Made by a program: the position numbers and the translations under genes. Of a DNA stretch of 64,000 bases, positions 15,001 to 30,000 are shown piece by piece (positions within the stretch are counted from its first letter, which is position 1; each line of letters starts with the position of its first letter). Source of the DNA: JABDMH01 sp965223165 (GTDB taxonomy: Bacteria > Bacteroidota > Bacteroidia > Chitinophagales > Saprospiraceae); NCBI GenBank assembly GCA_965223165.1, contig CBDCVQ010000019.1, positions 248,001 through 312,000 on the forward strand. Reading direction: 5' to 3'. Below the pieces are notes generated by a model that was not told the origin of the DNA, ran no database searches, and worked only from the letters and a program-made list of their open reading frames with translations.

Positions 15001-18000
15001 TCGTGTATTCGTTTGGATTAGTCGTCGGCGTCGGTCCACTCGCCACTTGCTTCTCGATCATTAGTTCGGGATCGGGGATCTCCACGCAAGACGTGTCGGC
15101 GAAGGTCTCGCTGCCGTCGTTCACATAAGCTTCGTTCAGCAAACCCGTATTCGTCGAGCTGCCGGTGGATAGGTCGCAGTCACGACTATCGGCGGTGACC
15201 AGCATGGGGTTGATCGTAAAGACTACATCAACCCGGAAGGTGTCTACTTCGCCTGGCAAGATCATCTCGTCAATGATGATCGTATCGTTGGCCCCTCCAT
15301 CAAAGGCAGTGGTTGGATTTACTCCACTACTGCCGTCTCCTCCTTCATAAGTGGCAGAGGCCATCGTCGGGGTAGCTCCAGCTCCATACTTGAGCGTATC
15401 GGTCAGCGTGTACCAGCCTTTGCCTGTGCCCGTATTCTGGGTGATCAGGTAGTAACTGATCGTGTATTCGTTTGGATTAGCCGTGGGCGTTGGGCCTGCA
15501 GCCACTTGTTTCTCGATCATTAACTCTGGATCTGGGATCTCCACACAAGCTGTATCGGCGAAGGTCTCGCTAACATCGTTGACATAGGCTTCATTCAATA
15601 GACCTGTATTGGTGGTGCTACCCGTGCCCAAGTCACAGTCTCGACTATCGGCAGTCACCAACATCGGATCGATCGTGAAGGTTACATCCACCCGGAACGT
15701 ATCCACCTCACCCGGCAAGATCATCTCATCCACCACAATCGTGTCCTGACCCATGCCGTCGAAGCCACCAAAGGTGCCACTCATATCCGTGCCTTGGTAG
15801 GCTGCGGTGGCCATCGTCGGTGTGGCTCCAGCTCCATACTTCAGTGTATCGGTCAACGTGTACCAGCCTTTGCCTGTACCCGTATTCTGGGCGATCAGGT
15901 AGTAACTGATCGTGTATTCGTTTGGATTAGCCGTCGGAGTCGGTCCACTGGCCACCTGCTTCTCGATGGAGAGCTCGGGATCGGGGATCTCTGCACAAGA
16001 CGTGTCGGCGAAGGTCTCGCTGCCGTCGTTGACATAAGCTTCGTTCAGTAGACCCGTATTCGTGCTGCTACCCGTAGTCAGATCACAGTCACGGCTATCG
16101 GCAGTCACCAGCATTGGATTGATGGTAAAGGTTACATCCACCCGGAAGGTGTCTACTTCGCCCGGCTGGATCATCTCGTCAATGATGATCGTATCATTCG
16201 TTGAGCCGTCAAATGAACCTGCTGGGCCTATGCCGCTTGTGCCTTCGCCACCTTGATAAGACGCACTCACCATCATGGGAGTCGCACCTGCACCGAACTT
16301 CAAGGTATCTGTTAGGGTGTAGAAGCTCTTACCTGTTCCATTGTTTTGGACAATAGCGTAGTAGCTGATCGTGTATTCATTTGGATTAGCTGTTGGCGTG
16401 GGTCCGGTGGCCACCTGCTTCTCGATGGAGAGTTCGGGATCGGGGATCTCTGCGCAGGCCGTATCGGCGAAGGTCTCACTACCATCGTTTACATAGGCTT
16501 CATTCAGAAGACCCGTGTTGGTGCTGCTGCCCGTACTAAGATCGCAGTCGCGGCTATCGGCAGTGACCTGCATTGGATTGATCGTGAAGGTTACATCCAC
16601 CCGGAAGGTGTCTACTTCGCCCGGCAAGATCATCTCGTCTACTACAATGGTGTCTTGAGTCATGCCGTCAAAGCCACCAAAGGCGCCACTCATATCCGTG
16701 CCCTGGTACGCGGCGGAGGCTGAGGTCGGTGTAGCCCCTGCACCATACTTGAGCGTATCGGTCAAGGTATACCAACCTTTGCCTGTACCCGTGTTCTGGG
16801 CGATCAGGTAATAACTGATCGTGTATTCGTTCGCATTGGCCGTCGGGGTCGGTCCACTGGCTACCTGCTTCTCGATCATCAGCTCCGGATCGGGGATCTC
16901 CACGCAAGCTGTATCGGCGATGGTCTCACTGCCGTCGTTGACATAGGCTTCGTTCAGCAGACCCGTATTCGTAGTGCTACCTGTAGTCAGATCACAGTCT
17001 CGACTATTGGCAGTCACCAGCATTGGATTGATCGTGAAGGTTACATCCACGCGGAACGTGTCGACCTCGCCCGGTAAGATCATCTCGTCAATGATGATCG
17101 TGTCATTGGCCGCTCCATCAAATGCATTCATTGGGCTCACTCCACTGCTGCCATCTGCGCCCTCATAGACAGCCGAAGCCATCGTCGGGGTAGCTCCCGC
17201 TCCATACTTCAACGTATCGGTCAGCGTGTACCAGCCTTTGCCCGTACCCGTATTCTGGGTGATCAGGTAGTAGCTGATCGTGTATTCATTTGGATTGGCC
17301 GTGGGCGTCGGGCCGGTGGCCACTTGCTTCTCGATCATCAGTTCGGGATCGGGGATCTCTGCACACGCTGTGTCGGCGAAGGTCTCACCGCCGTCGTTGA
17401 CATAGGCTTCATTCAGTAGACCGGTATTGGTGCTGCTGCCCGTACCAAGATCGCAGTCACGGCTATCCGCTGTGACCAGCATTGGATTGATGGTAAAGGT
17501 CACATCCACACGGAACGTATCCACCTCGCCCGGCAAAATCATCTCATCCACCACAATCGTGTCTTGGCTCATACCGTCGAAGCCGCCAAAGGTGCCACTC
17601 ATATCGGTGCCTTGATAGGCTGCAGAGGCCATCGTCAGTGTTGCTCCAGCACCATACTTCAACGTGTCCGTGAGCGTGTACCAGCCTTTGCCCGTACCCG
17701 TGTTCTGAGCGATCAGGTAGTAACTGATCGTGTATTCGTTTGGATTCGCCGTGGGGGTAGGTCCACTCGCCACCTGCTTTTCGATCATCAGCTCCGGATC
17801 GGGGATCTCTGCACAAGCCGTATCGGCGAAGGTCTCGCTGCCGTCGTTGACATAGGCTTCGTTTAGAAGACCCGTATTGGTCGTACTACCTGTACCTAGA
17901 TCGCAGTCGCGACTATCGGCAGTGACCATCATGGGATTGACGGTAAAGGTCACATCCACACGGAACGTGTCCACCTCGCCCGGCAAGATCATCTCGTCTA

Positions 18001-21000
18001 CCACAATCGTGTCTTGACTCAAGCCGTCAAATCCACCAAAGATGCCACTCATATCCGTGCCCTGATACGCTGCCGACGCCATCGTTGGGGTAGCGCCGGC
18101 TCCATACTTGAGCGTATCGGTGAGCGTGTACCAGCCTTTGCCCGTGCCCATGTTCTGGGTGATCAGGTAGTAGCTGATCGTGTATTCGTTTGGATTAGCC
18201 GTCGGCGTAGGTCCTGTAGCCACCTGCTTCTCGATCATCAGTTCGGGATCGGGGATCTCCACACAGGCCGTATCGGCGAACGTCTCGCTGCCGTCGTTCA
18301 CATAAGCTTCGTTCAGCAGACCCGTATTGGTGGTGCTACCAGTACCTAGGTCGCAGTCACGGCTATCGGCGTTGACCAGCATTGGATTGATGGTAAAGAC
18401 TACATCCACTCGGAAGGTGTCCACTTCGCCTGGCAAGATCATCTCGTCTACTACAATGGTGTCTTGACTCATGCCGTCAAAGCCACCAAAGGCGCCACTC
18501 ATATCCGTGCCCTGGTACGCTGCGGAGGCTGAGGTCGGTGTGGCTCCGGCGCCATTTTTGAGCGTATCGGTCAAGGTATACCAACCTTTGCCGGTTCCTG
18601 TGTTCTGTACAATAGTGTAGTATGAGATGGTGTATTCATTTGGATTAGCCGTGGGGGTAGGTCCACTGGCCACCTGCTTCTCGATCATCAGCTCGGGATC
18701 GGGGATCTCTGCACAAGCCGTATCGGCGAAGGTCTCACTACCATCGTTGACATAAGCTTCGTTTAGTAAGCCCGTATTGGTGGTGCTGCCCGTGGACAGA
18801 TCGCAGTCGCGACTATCAGCAGTCACCAGCATCGGACTGATCGTAAAGACTACATCCACTCGGAACGTATCCACTTCGCCTGGCTGGATCATTTCATCAA
18901 TGATGATCGTATCGTTCGTTGAGCCGTCAAATGAACCTGCTGGGCTTATGCCGCTTGTGCCTTCGCCACCTTGATAAGACGCACTCACCATCATGGGAGT
19001 CGCACCTGCACCAAACTTCAAGGTATCTGTTAGGGTATAGAAGCTCTTACCTGTTCCATTGTTTTGGACAATAGCGTAGTAGCTGATCGTGTATTCGTTT
19101 GGATTAGCCGTCGGCGTAGGTCCGGTGGCCACTTGCTTCTCGATGGACAGCTCCGGATCGGGGATCTCCGCACAGGCCGTATCGGCGAAGGTCTCGCTGC
19201 CGTCGTTGACATAGGCTTCATTCAGAAGACCCGTATTCGCGGTGCTGCCTGTGGACAGGTCGCAGTCGCGGCTGTCGGCAGTCACCAGCATTGGATTGAT
19301 CGTAAAGATTACATCTACCCGGAACGTATCCACCTCACCCGGCAAGATCATCTCGTCTACCACAATCGTGTCTTGACTCATGCCATCAAACCCACTAAAC
19401 ATACCGCTCATATCGGTGCCTTGGTAGGCAGCGGAGGCCATCGTCGGTGTGGCTCCAGCTCCGTACTTCAACGTGTCCGTGAGCGTGTACCAGCCTTTGC
19501 CTGTACCCGTATTCTGAGCGATCAGGTAGTAACTGATGGTGTATTCGTTTGGATTGGCCGTGGGCGTCGGACCTGTAGCCACTTGCTTCTCGATCATCAG
19601 TTCGGGATCGGGGATCTCCGCACAGGCCGTATCGGCGAAGGTCTCACTGCCGTCGTTGACGTAGGCTTCATTCAACAGACCGGTATTGGTCGTGCTGCCC
19701 GTACTCAGGTCGCAATCTCGGCTATCGGCTGTCACCAGCATCGGGTTGATCGTAAAGGTGACATCCACCCGGAAGGTGTCGATCTCACCCGGTAAGATCA
19801 TCTCGTCTACCACAATCGTGTCTTGACTCATACCATCGAAACCACCAAAGGTGCCGCTCATATCGGTGCCGTGGTAGGCCGCAGAGGCCATCGTCGGTGT
19901 AGCGCCAGCCCCATACTTCAGCGTATCCGTCAACGTGTACCAGCCTTTGCCGGTGCCTGTATTCTGGGCGATCAGGTAGTAGGAGATCGTGTATTCGTTT
20001 GGATTTGCTGTGGGCGTGGGTCCACTGGCCACTTGCTTTTCGATCACTAGTTCGGGATCGGGGATCTCCACACAAGCCGTGTCGGCGAAGGTCTCGCTGC
20101 CGTCGTTGACATAAGCTTCATTCAACAGTCCGGTATTGGTCGTGCTACCCGTAGTCAGATCACAGTCTCGGCTATCAGCTGTCACCAGCATCGGGTTAAT
20201 GGTAAAGACCACATCTACGCGGAAGGTGTCTACTTCGCCTGGCAAGATCATCTCATCCACCACGATCGTGTCTTGACTCATACCGTCAAAGCCACCAAAG
20301 GTGCCACTCATATCCGTGCCTTGGTAGGCTGCAGAGGCCATCGTCGGGGTAGCTCCAGCTCCATACTTGAGCGTATCGGTCAGCGTGTACCAGCCTTTGC
20401 CTGTGCCCGTATTCTGGGTGATCAGGTAGTAACTGATCGTGTATTCGTTTGGATTAGCCGTGGGGGTTGGGCCTGCAGCCACTTGTTTCTCGATCATTAA
20501 CTCTGGATCTGGGATCTCCACACAAGCTGTATCGGCGAAGGTCTCGCTAACATCGTTGACATAGGCTTCATTCAATAGACCTGTATTGGTGGTGCTACCC
20601 GTGCCCAAGTCACAGTCGCGACTATCGGCGGTCACCAGCATCGGATTGATCGTGAAGGTCACATCCACCCGGAAGGTGTCTATCTCACCCGGCAAAATCA
20701 TCTCGTCAATGATGATCGTATCATTGGCAGCGCCATCAAAGGCATTCGTTGGACTTACGCCACTGCTACCATCTCCGCCCTCATAGACGGCCGAAGCGGT
20801 AGATGGTGTAGCCCCTGCACCATACTTCAAGGTGTCGGTCAAGGTATACCAACCTTTGCCGGTGCCGGTATTCTGTACAATAGTGTAGTATGAGATGGAG
20901 TATTCATTTGGATTGGCGGTTGGGGTGGGTCCACTGGCCACCTGCTTCTCGATCATCAGCTCGGGATCGGGGATCTCCGCACAAGCCGTATCGGCGAAGG

Positions 21001-24000
21001 TCTCACTGCCATCGTTGACATAGGCTTCATTCAGTAGACCGGTATTGGTGCTGCTGCCCGTACCAAGATCGCAGTCGCGACTATCGGCGGTGACCATCAT
21101 CGGGTTGATCCTAAAGGTCACATCTACTCGGAAGGTATCCACCTCGCCTGGCAAAATCATCTCGTCTACCACAATCGTGTCTTGGCTCATGCCATCAAAG
21201 CCACCAAAGGTGCCACTCATATCCGTGCCCTGGTAGGCGGCAGATGCAGCCGTCGGTGTGGCACCAGCACCATACTTGAGGGTATCAGTCAAGGTGTACC
21301 AACCTTTGCCGGTGCCTATGTTCTGGGTGATCAGGTAATAACTGATCGTGTATTCGTTCGGATTGGCCGTCGGAGTGGGTCCGGTGGCCACTTGCTTCTC
21401 GATCATTAGTTCGGGATCAGGGATCTCTGCGCAGGCCGTATCCGCAAAGGTCTCGCTGCCATCGTTCACATAGGCCTCGTTAAGCAAGCCCGTATTCGTG
21501 GTGCTACCCGTAGTCAGATCACAGTCACGGCTATCGGCAGTCAACTGCATTGGATTGATGGTAAAGGTCACATCGACTCGGAAGGTGTCTACCTCGCCCG
21601 GCAAAATCATCTCGTCAACGATGATCGTATCGTTTGCAGCGCCATCAAATGCGTTGCTTGGGCTTACGCCGCTACTGCCGCCTCCTCCTTGATAGGTGGC
21701 TGACGCCATCGTCGGTGTGGCACCAGCACCATACTTGAGGGTATCAGTCAAGGTGTACCAACCTTTGCCGGTGCCTATGTTCTGGGTGATCAGGTAATAA
21801 CTGATCGTGTATTCGTTCGGATTGGCCGTCGGAGTGGGTCCGGTGGCCACTTGCTTCTCGATCATTAGTTCGGGATCAGGGATCTCTGCGCAGGCCGTAT
21901 CCGCAAAGGTCTCGCTGCCATCGTTCACATAGGCCTCGTTCAGTAGACCCGTATTGGTGGTGCTGCCGGTGCCTAAATCACAGTCTCGACTATCGGCGGT
22001 GACCATCATCGGATTAATGGTGAAGACCACGTCCACCCGGAAGGTGTCTACCTCGCCTGGCAAGATCATCTCGTCCACCACAATCGTGTCTTGACCCATA
22101 CCGTCAAACCCACCAAAGGTGCCACTCATATCCGTGCCTTGATAGGCTGCAGAGGCCATCGTCGGGGTAGCGCCGGCTCCGTACTTCAGCGTGTCCGTGA
22201 GCGTGTACCAGCCTTTGCCTGTGCCCGTGTTCTGGACAATGGTGTAGTAGCTGATTGTGTATTCATTTGGATTAGCCGTCGGCGTCGGTCCACTGGCCAC
22301 TTGCTTTTCGATCACTAGTTCGGGATCGGGGATCTCCACACAAGCCGTGTCGGCGAAGGTCTCGCTGCCGTCGTTGACATAAGCTTCATTCAACAGTCCG
22401 GTATTGGTCGTGCTACCCGTAGTCAGATCACAGTCTCGGCTATCAGCTGTCACCAGCATCGGGTTAATGGTAAAGACCACATCTACGCGGAAGGTGTCTA
22501 CTTCGCCTGGCAAGATCATCTCATCCACCACGATCGTGTCTTGACTCATACCGTCAAAGCCACCAAAGGTGCCACTCATATCCGTGCCTTGGTAGGCTGC
22601 AGAGGCCATCGTCGGGGTAGCTCCAGCTCCATACTTGAGCGTATCGGTCAGCGTGTACCAGCCTTTGCCTGTGCCCGTATTCTGGGTGATCAGGTAGTAA
22701 CTGATCGTGTATTCGTTTGGATTAGCCGTGGGGGTTGGGCCTGCAGCCACTTGTTTCTCGATCATTAACTCTGGATCTGGGATCTCCACACAAGCTGTAT
22801 CGGCGAAGGTCTCGCTAACATCGTTGACATAGGCTTCATTCAATAGACCTGTATTGGTGGTGCTACCCGTGCCCAAGTCACAGTCGCGACTATCGGCGGT
22901 CACCAGCATCGGATTGATCGTGAAGGTCACATCCACCCGGAAGGTGTCTATCTCACCCGGCAAAATCATCTCGTCAATGATGATCGTATCATTGGCAGCG
23001 CCATCAAAGGCATTCGTTGGACTTACGCCACTGCTACCATCTCCGCCCTCATAGACGGCCGAAGCGGTAGATGGTGTAGCCCCTGCACCATACTTCAAGG
23101 TGTCGGTCAAGGTATACCAACCTTTGCCGGTGCCGGTATTCTGTACAATAGTGTAGTATGAGATGGAGTATTCATTTGGATTGGCGGTTGGGGTGGGTCC
23201 ACTGGCCACCTGCTTCTCGATCATCAGCTCGGGATCGGGGATCTCCGCACAAGCCGTATCGGCGAAGGTCTCACTGCCATCGTTGACATAGGCTTCATTC
23301 AGTAGACCGGTATTGGTGCTGCTGCCCGTACCAAGATCGCAGTCGCGACTATCGGCGGTGACCATCATCGGGTTGATCCTAAAGGTCACATCTACTCGGA
23401 AGGTATCCACCTCGCCTGGCAAAATCATCTCGTCTACCACAATCGTGTCTTGGCTCATGCCATCAAAGCCACCAAAGGTGCCACTCATATCCGTGCCCTG
23501 GTAGGCGGCAGATGCAGCCGTCGGTGTGGCACCAGCACCATACTTGAGGGTATCAGTCAAGGTGTACCAACCTTTGCCGGTGCCTATGTTCTGGGTGATC
23601 AGGTAATAACTGATCGTGTATTCGTTCGGATTGGCCGTCGGAGTGGGTCCGGTGGCCACTTGCTTCTCGATCATTAGTTCGGGATCAGGGATCTCTGCGC
23701 AGGCCGTATCCGCAAAGGTCTCGCTGCCATCGTTCACATAGGCCTCGTTAAGCAAGCCCGTATTCGTGGTGCTACCCGTAGTCAGATCACAGTCACGGCT
23801 ATCGGCAGTCAACTGCATTGGATTGATGGTAAAGGTCACATCGACTCGGAAGGTGTCTACCTCGCCCGGCAAAATCATCTCGTCAACGATGATCGTATCG
23901 TTTGCAGCGCCATCAAATGCGTTGCTTGGGCTTACGCCGCTACTGCCGCCTCCTCCTTGATAGGTGGCTGACGCCATCGTCGGTGTGGCACCAGCACCAT

Positions 24001-27000
24001 ACTTGAGGGTATCAGTCAAGGTGTACCAACCTTTGCCGGTGCCTATGTTCTGGGTGATCAGGTAATAACTGATCGTGTATTCGTTCGGATTGGCCGTCGG
24101 AGTGGGTCCGGTGGCCACTTGCTTCTCGATCATTAGTTCGGGATCAGGGATCTCTGCGCAGGCCGTATCCGCAAAGGTCTCGCTGCCATCGTTCACATAG
24201 GCCTCGTTAAGCAAGCCCGTATTCGTGGTGCTACCCGTAGTCAGATCACAGTCACGGCTATCGGCAGTCACCTGCATTGGATTGATGGTAAAGGTCACAT
24301 CGACTCGGAAGGTGTCTACCTCGCCCGGCAAAATCATCTCGTCAACGATGATCGTATCGTTTGCAGCGCCATCAAATGCGTTGCTTGGGCTTACGCCGCT
24401 ACTGCCGTCTCCTCCTTGATAGGTGGCTGACGCCATCGTCGGTGTGGCACCAGCACCATACTTGAGGGTATCAGTCAAGGTGTACCAACCTTTGCCGGTG
24501 CCTGTGTTCTGGGTGATCAGGTAATAACTGATCGTGTATTCGTTCGGATTCGCCGTCGGAGTGGGTCCGGTGGCCACTTGCTTCTCGATCATTAATTCAG
24601 GATCGGGGATCTCCACACAAGCCGTGTCGGCGAAGGTCTCACTGCCGTCGTTGACATAGGCCTCGTTAAGCAAGCCCGTATTCGTGGTGCTACCCGTAGT
24701 CAGATCACAGTCACGGCTATCGGCAGTCACCTGCATTGGATTGATGGTAAAGGTCACATCGACTCGGAAGGTGTCTACCTCGCCCGGCAAAATCATCTCA
24801 TCCACCACAATCGTGTCTTGGCTCATACCGTCGAAGCCGCCAAAGGTGCCACTCATATCGGTGCCTTGATAGGCTGCAGAGGCCATCGTCAGTGTTGCTC
24901 CAGCACCATACTTCAGCGTATCGGTGAGCGTGTACCAGCCTTTGCCCGTGCCCGTATTCTGGGTGATCAGGTAGTAGCTGATCGTGTATTCGTTTGGATT
25001 CGCCGTAGGGGTAGGTCCACTGGACACCTGCTTCTCGATCATCAGCTCGGGATCGGGGATCTCTGCGCAGGCCGTATCGGCGAAGGTCTCACTACCATCG
25101 TTCACGTAAGCTTCGTTGAGTAGACCGGTATTGGTCGTACTGCCTGTGGACAGATCGCAGTCGCGACTATCAGCAGTCACCATCATCGGATTGATGGTAA
25201 AGGTTACATCTACTCGGAAGGTATCCACTTCGCCCGGCAAGATCATCTCATCCACCACGATGGTATCTTGACTCATGCCGTCGAAGCCACCGAAGGTCCC
25301 ACTCATATCTGTGCCTTGGTACGCTGCGGAGGCTCCGGTCGGCGTGGCTCCGGCGCCATATTTGAGCGTATCTGTCAAAGTATACCAACCTTTGCCTGTA
25401 CCGGTATTCTGCACAATGGTGTAGTAGCTGATTGTGTATTCATTTGGATTAGCCGTCGGCGTCGGTCCACTGGCCACTTGCTTCTCGATCATTAACTCTG
25501 GATCGGGGATCTCCACGCAAGCCGTATCCGCGAACGTCTCACTGCCGTCGTTGACATAGGCCTCATTTAGCAGACCCGTATTCGTCGAGCTGCCCGTACC
25601 CAGATCACAGTCGCGACTATCGGCGGTGACCATCATCGGGTTGATCGTAAAGGTCACATCGACTCGGAAGGTGTCTACTTCGCCTGGCAAGATCATCTCG
25701 TCTACCACGATCGTGTCTTGACTCATGCCGTCAAACCCACCAAAGGTGCCGCTCATATCCGTGCCTTGATACGCTGTGGAGGCCATCGTGGGCGTGGTGC
25801 CCGCACCATACTTCAGCGTATCCGTCAGTGTGTACCAACCTTTGCCGGTGCCCGTATTCTGGACAATAGTGTAGTATGAGATGGTGTATTCGTTTGGAGT
25901 AGCCGTTGGGGTTGGTCCACCGGCGACCTGCTTCTCGATCATCAGCTCCGGATCGGGGATCTCCGCACAAGCCGTATCGGCGAAGGTCTCACTACCATCG
26001 TTGACATAGGCTTCATTGAGCAAGCCCGTATTGGTGGTGCTGCCGCTACCCAGATCACAGTCGCGACTATCGGCGGTGACCAGCATCGGGTTGATGATAA
26101 AGGTCACATCCACCCGGAAGGTATCCACTTCGCCTGGCTCGATCATTTCGTCAATGATGATCGTATCATTCGTTGAGCCGTCAAATGAACCTACTGGGCT
26201 TATGCCGCTTGTGCCTTCGCCACCTTGATAGGACGCACTCACCATCATTGGAGTCGCACCTACACCGAACTTCAAGGTATCTGTTAGGGTGTAAAAGCTC
26301 TTGCCTGTTCCATTGTTTTGGACAATAGCGTAGTAACTGATTGTGTATTCATTTGGATTAGACGTGGGCGTGGGCCCAGATGCCACCTGCTTCTCGATCA
26401 TCAGTTCGGGATCGGGGATCTCCGCACAAGCCGTGTCGGCGAAGGTCTCGCTGCCGTCGTTGACATAAGCTTCATTCAACAGTCCGGTATTGGTCGTGCT
26501 ACCCGTAGTCAGATCACAATCACGACTATCGGCTGTCACTATCATCGGATCGATCGTGAAGGTCACATCCACTCGGAAGGTGTCGATCTCACCCGGTAAG
26601 ATCATCTCATCAATGATGATCGTATCGTTGGCCGCTCCATCAAAGGCATTCGTTGGATTTACTCCACTACTTCCGTCTCCTCCTTGATACGTCGCAGAGG
26701 CCATCGTCGGGGTAGCTCCCGCTCCATACTTCAGTGTATCAGTCAGCGTGTACCAGCCCTTACCGGTGCCCGTATTTTGGGCGATCAGGTAGTAGCTGAT
26801 CGTGTATTCATTTGGATTAGTTGTGGGCGTCGGACCTGTAGCCACTTGCTTCTCGATCATCAGTTCGGGATCGGGGATCTCCACGCAAGCTGTATCGGCG
26901 AAGGTCTCACTGCCATCGTTGACATAGGCTTCGTTCAGCAAGCCCGTATTCGTGGTGCTACCCGTACCCAGATCACAGTCACGGCTATCTGCAGTGACCA

Positions 27001-30000
27001 GCATTGGGTTGATCGTAAAGGTCGCATCCACTCGGAAGGTGTCGATCTCACCCGGTAAGATCATCTCGTCAACCACAATCGTGTCTTGACTCATGCCGTC
27101 AAAGCCGCCAAAGGTCCCACTCATATCGGTGCCTTGATAGGCTGCAGTGGCCATAGTCGGCGTAGCGCCGGCTCCGTACTTCAACGTGTCCGTGAGCGTG
27201 TACCAGCCCTTGCCGGTGCCCGTATTTTGGGCGATCAGGTAGTAGCTGACCGTGTATTCGTTTGGATTTGCTGTGGGTGTCGGTCCGGTCGCCACTTGCT
27301 TCTCGATCATCAGTTCGGGATCGGGGATCTCCACGCAAGCTGTATCGGCGAAGGTCTCACTACCATCGTTCACGTAAGCTTCGTTCAGCAAGCCCGTATT
27401 GGTGGTGCTGCCGGTGGACAGGTCACAGTCTCGGCTATCGGCGGTGACCATCATCGGGTTGATCGTAAAGGTCACATCCACCCGGAACGTGTCTACCTCA
27501 CCCGGCAGGATCATCTCGTCCACCACGAGGGTGTCTTGGCTCATGCCGTCAAAACCGCCGAAAGTGCCACTCATATCGGTGCCTTGGTAGGCCGCTGAGG
27601 CCATCGTCGGCGTAGCGCCGGCTCCATACTTCAACGTATCATTCAGCGTGTACCAGCCTTTGCCTGTACCCATATTCTGGGCGATCAGGTAGTAACTGAT
27701 CGTGTATTCATTTGGATTGGCTGTTGGGGTGGGTCCACTGGCCACTTGCTTTTCGATCATTAGTTCGGGATCAGGGATCTCTGCGCAGGCCGTATCCGCA
27801 AAGGTCTCGCTGCCATCGTTGACATAAGCTTCATTGAGTAGACCCGTATTGGTCGTACTGCCTGTACTAAGATCACAATCTCGACTATCAGCAGTGACCT
27901 GCATCGGATTGACTGTAAAGGTCACATCCACTCGGAAGGTGTCTATTTCACCCGGCAAAATCATCTCATCTACCACAATCGTGTCTTGACTCATACCGTC
28001 GAAGCCACCAAAGGTGCCGCTCATATCGGTGCCCTGGTACGCTGCGGTGGCCATCGTCGGGGTAGCGCCGGCTCCATACTTCAGCGTATCTGTCAGTGTG
28101 TACCAGCCTTTGCCGGTACCGGTATTCTGGGCGATCAGGTAGTAGCTGATCGTGTATTCGTTTGGATTGGCTGTCGGCGTCGGTCCACTGGCCACTTGCT
28201 TTTCGATCATCAGTTCGGGATCGGGGATCTCTGCACACGCTGTGTCGGCGAAGGTCTCACTGCCGTCGTTGACATAGGCTTCATTCAGTAGACCGGTATT
28301 GGTGCTGCTGCCCGTACCAAGATCGCAGTCACGGCTATCCGCTGTGACCAGCATTGGATTGATGGTAAAGGTCACATCCACACGGAACGTATCCACCTCG
28401 CCCGGCAAAATCATCTCATCCACCACAATCGTGTCTTGGCTCATACCGTCGAAGCCGCCAAAGGTGCCACTCATATCGGTGCCTTGATAGGCTGCAGAGG
28501 CCATCGTCAGTGTTGCTCCAGCACCATACTTCAACGTGTCCGTGAGCGTGTACCAGCCTTTGCCCGTACCCGTGTTCTGAGCGATCAGGTAGTAACTGAT
28601 CGTGTATTCGTTTGGATTCGCCGTGGGGGTAGGTCCACTCGCCACCTGCTTTTCGATCATCAGCTCCGGATCGGGGATCTCTGCACAAGCCGTATCGGCG
28701 AAGGTCTCGCTGCCGTCGTTGACATAGGCTTCGTTTAGAAGACCCGTATTGGTCGTACTACCTGTACCTAGATCGCAGTCGCGACTATCGGCAGTGACCA
28801 TCATGGGATTGACGGTAAAGGTCACATCCACACGGAACGTGTCCACCTCGCCCGGCAAGATCATCTCGTCTACCACAATCGTGTCTTGACTCAAGCCGTC
28901 AAACCCACCAAAGATGCCACTCATATCCGTGCCCTGATACGCTGCTGACGCCATCGTTGGGGTAGCGCCGGCTCCATACTTGAGCGTATCGGTGAGCGTG
29001 TACCAGCCTTTGCCCGTGCCCATGTTCTGGGTGATCAGGTAGTAGCTGATCGTGTATTCGTTTGGATTAGCCGTCGGCGTAGGTCCTGTAGCCACCTGCT
29101 TCTCGATCATCAGTTCGGGATCGGGGATCTCCACACAGGCCGTATCGGCGAAGGTCTCACTGCCGTCGTTGACATAGGCTTCGTTTAGAAGACCCGTATT
29201 GGTCGTACTACCTGTACTAAGATCACAATCTCGACTATCAGCAGTGACCTGCATCGGATTGACTGTAAAGGTCACATCCACTCGGAAGGTGTCTATTTCA
29301 CCCGGCAAAATCATCTCATCTACCACAATCGTGTCTTGACTCATACCGTCAAAGCCACCAAACGTACCACTCATATCCGTGCCTTGGTAGGCTGCTGAAG
29401 CCATCGTCGGTGTAGCGCCGACTCCGTACTTCAGCGTATCGGTGAGTGTATACCAGCCTTTACTGGTGCCGGTGTTCTGCGTGATCAGATAATAACTGAT
29501 CGTGTACTCGTTTGGATTAGCCGTAGGCGTTGGACCGCTGGCTACTTCTTTTTCAATACTCAACTCGGGATCAGGCAAGGCCGCACACGTCGTATCACTA
29601 AAGGTCTGACCGCCGTCGTTGACAAAGGCCATGTTCATCAAGCCCGTATTTGTACCACTGCCTGTGCCCAGATCGCAGTCCCTGCTGTCTGCCGTAACCG
29701 TCGCAGGATCTATCGTAAACGTCACGCTCACCAGGAAGGTATCCACCTCCATGGTATCCACCATCTCATTGATGACGATGGTGTCGTTGGTCACTCCATC
29801 AAAACCAGGCTCCAGCGTACTGCTCAAGCCCGATCCACCCGGGTAGCTTACCGTCACATTGTCTATCGTCGTACCTGCTCCATACCGCAGACTGTCTGTC
29901 AACGTATACCAACCTTTTGCGGTACCTGTATCCCGCACTATGAGGTAGTAGCTTATCTCCCATTGATTTGGTATCGTACTCGATGCCGTCGGACCACTCG

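Larger units (their letters stand above)
1..29559 (-). repeat. Coding tandem array of about 65 DUF11-like units (450/459 bp)
   Basis: The GATCGGGGATCTC landmark (coding for EIPDP on the minus strand) recurs at about 128, 587, 1,040, 1,490, 1,947, 2,397 and so on to about 29,569, a mean spacing of 453 bp. Units are 150 or 153 codons long. The 150-codon type carries GTFGGFDGMSQDTIVVDEM and the 153-codon type carries NPTSAFDGGANDTIIIDEM or the related EPAGSFDGSTNDTIIIDEM. Types alternate without a simple order. All length differences are multiples of three. Every unit I read keeps two cysteines about 35 residues apart. Confidence 0.92.
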
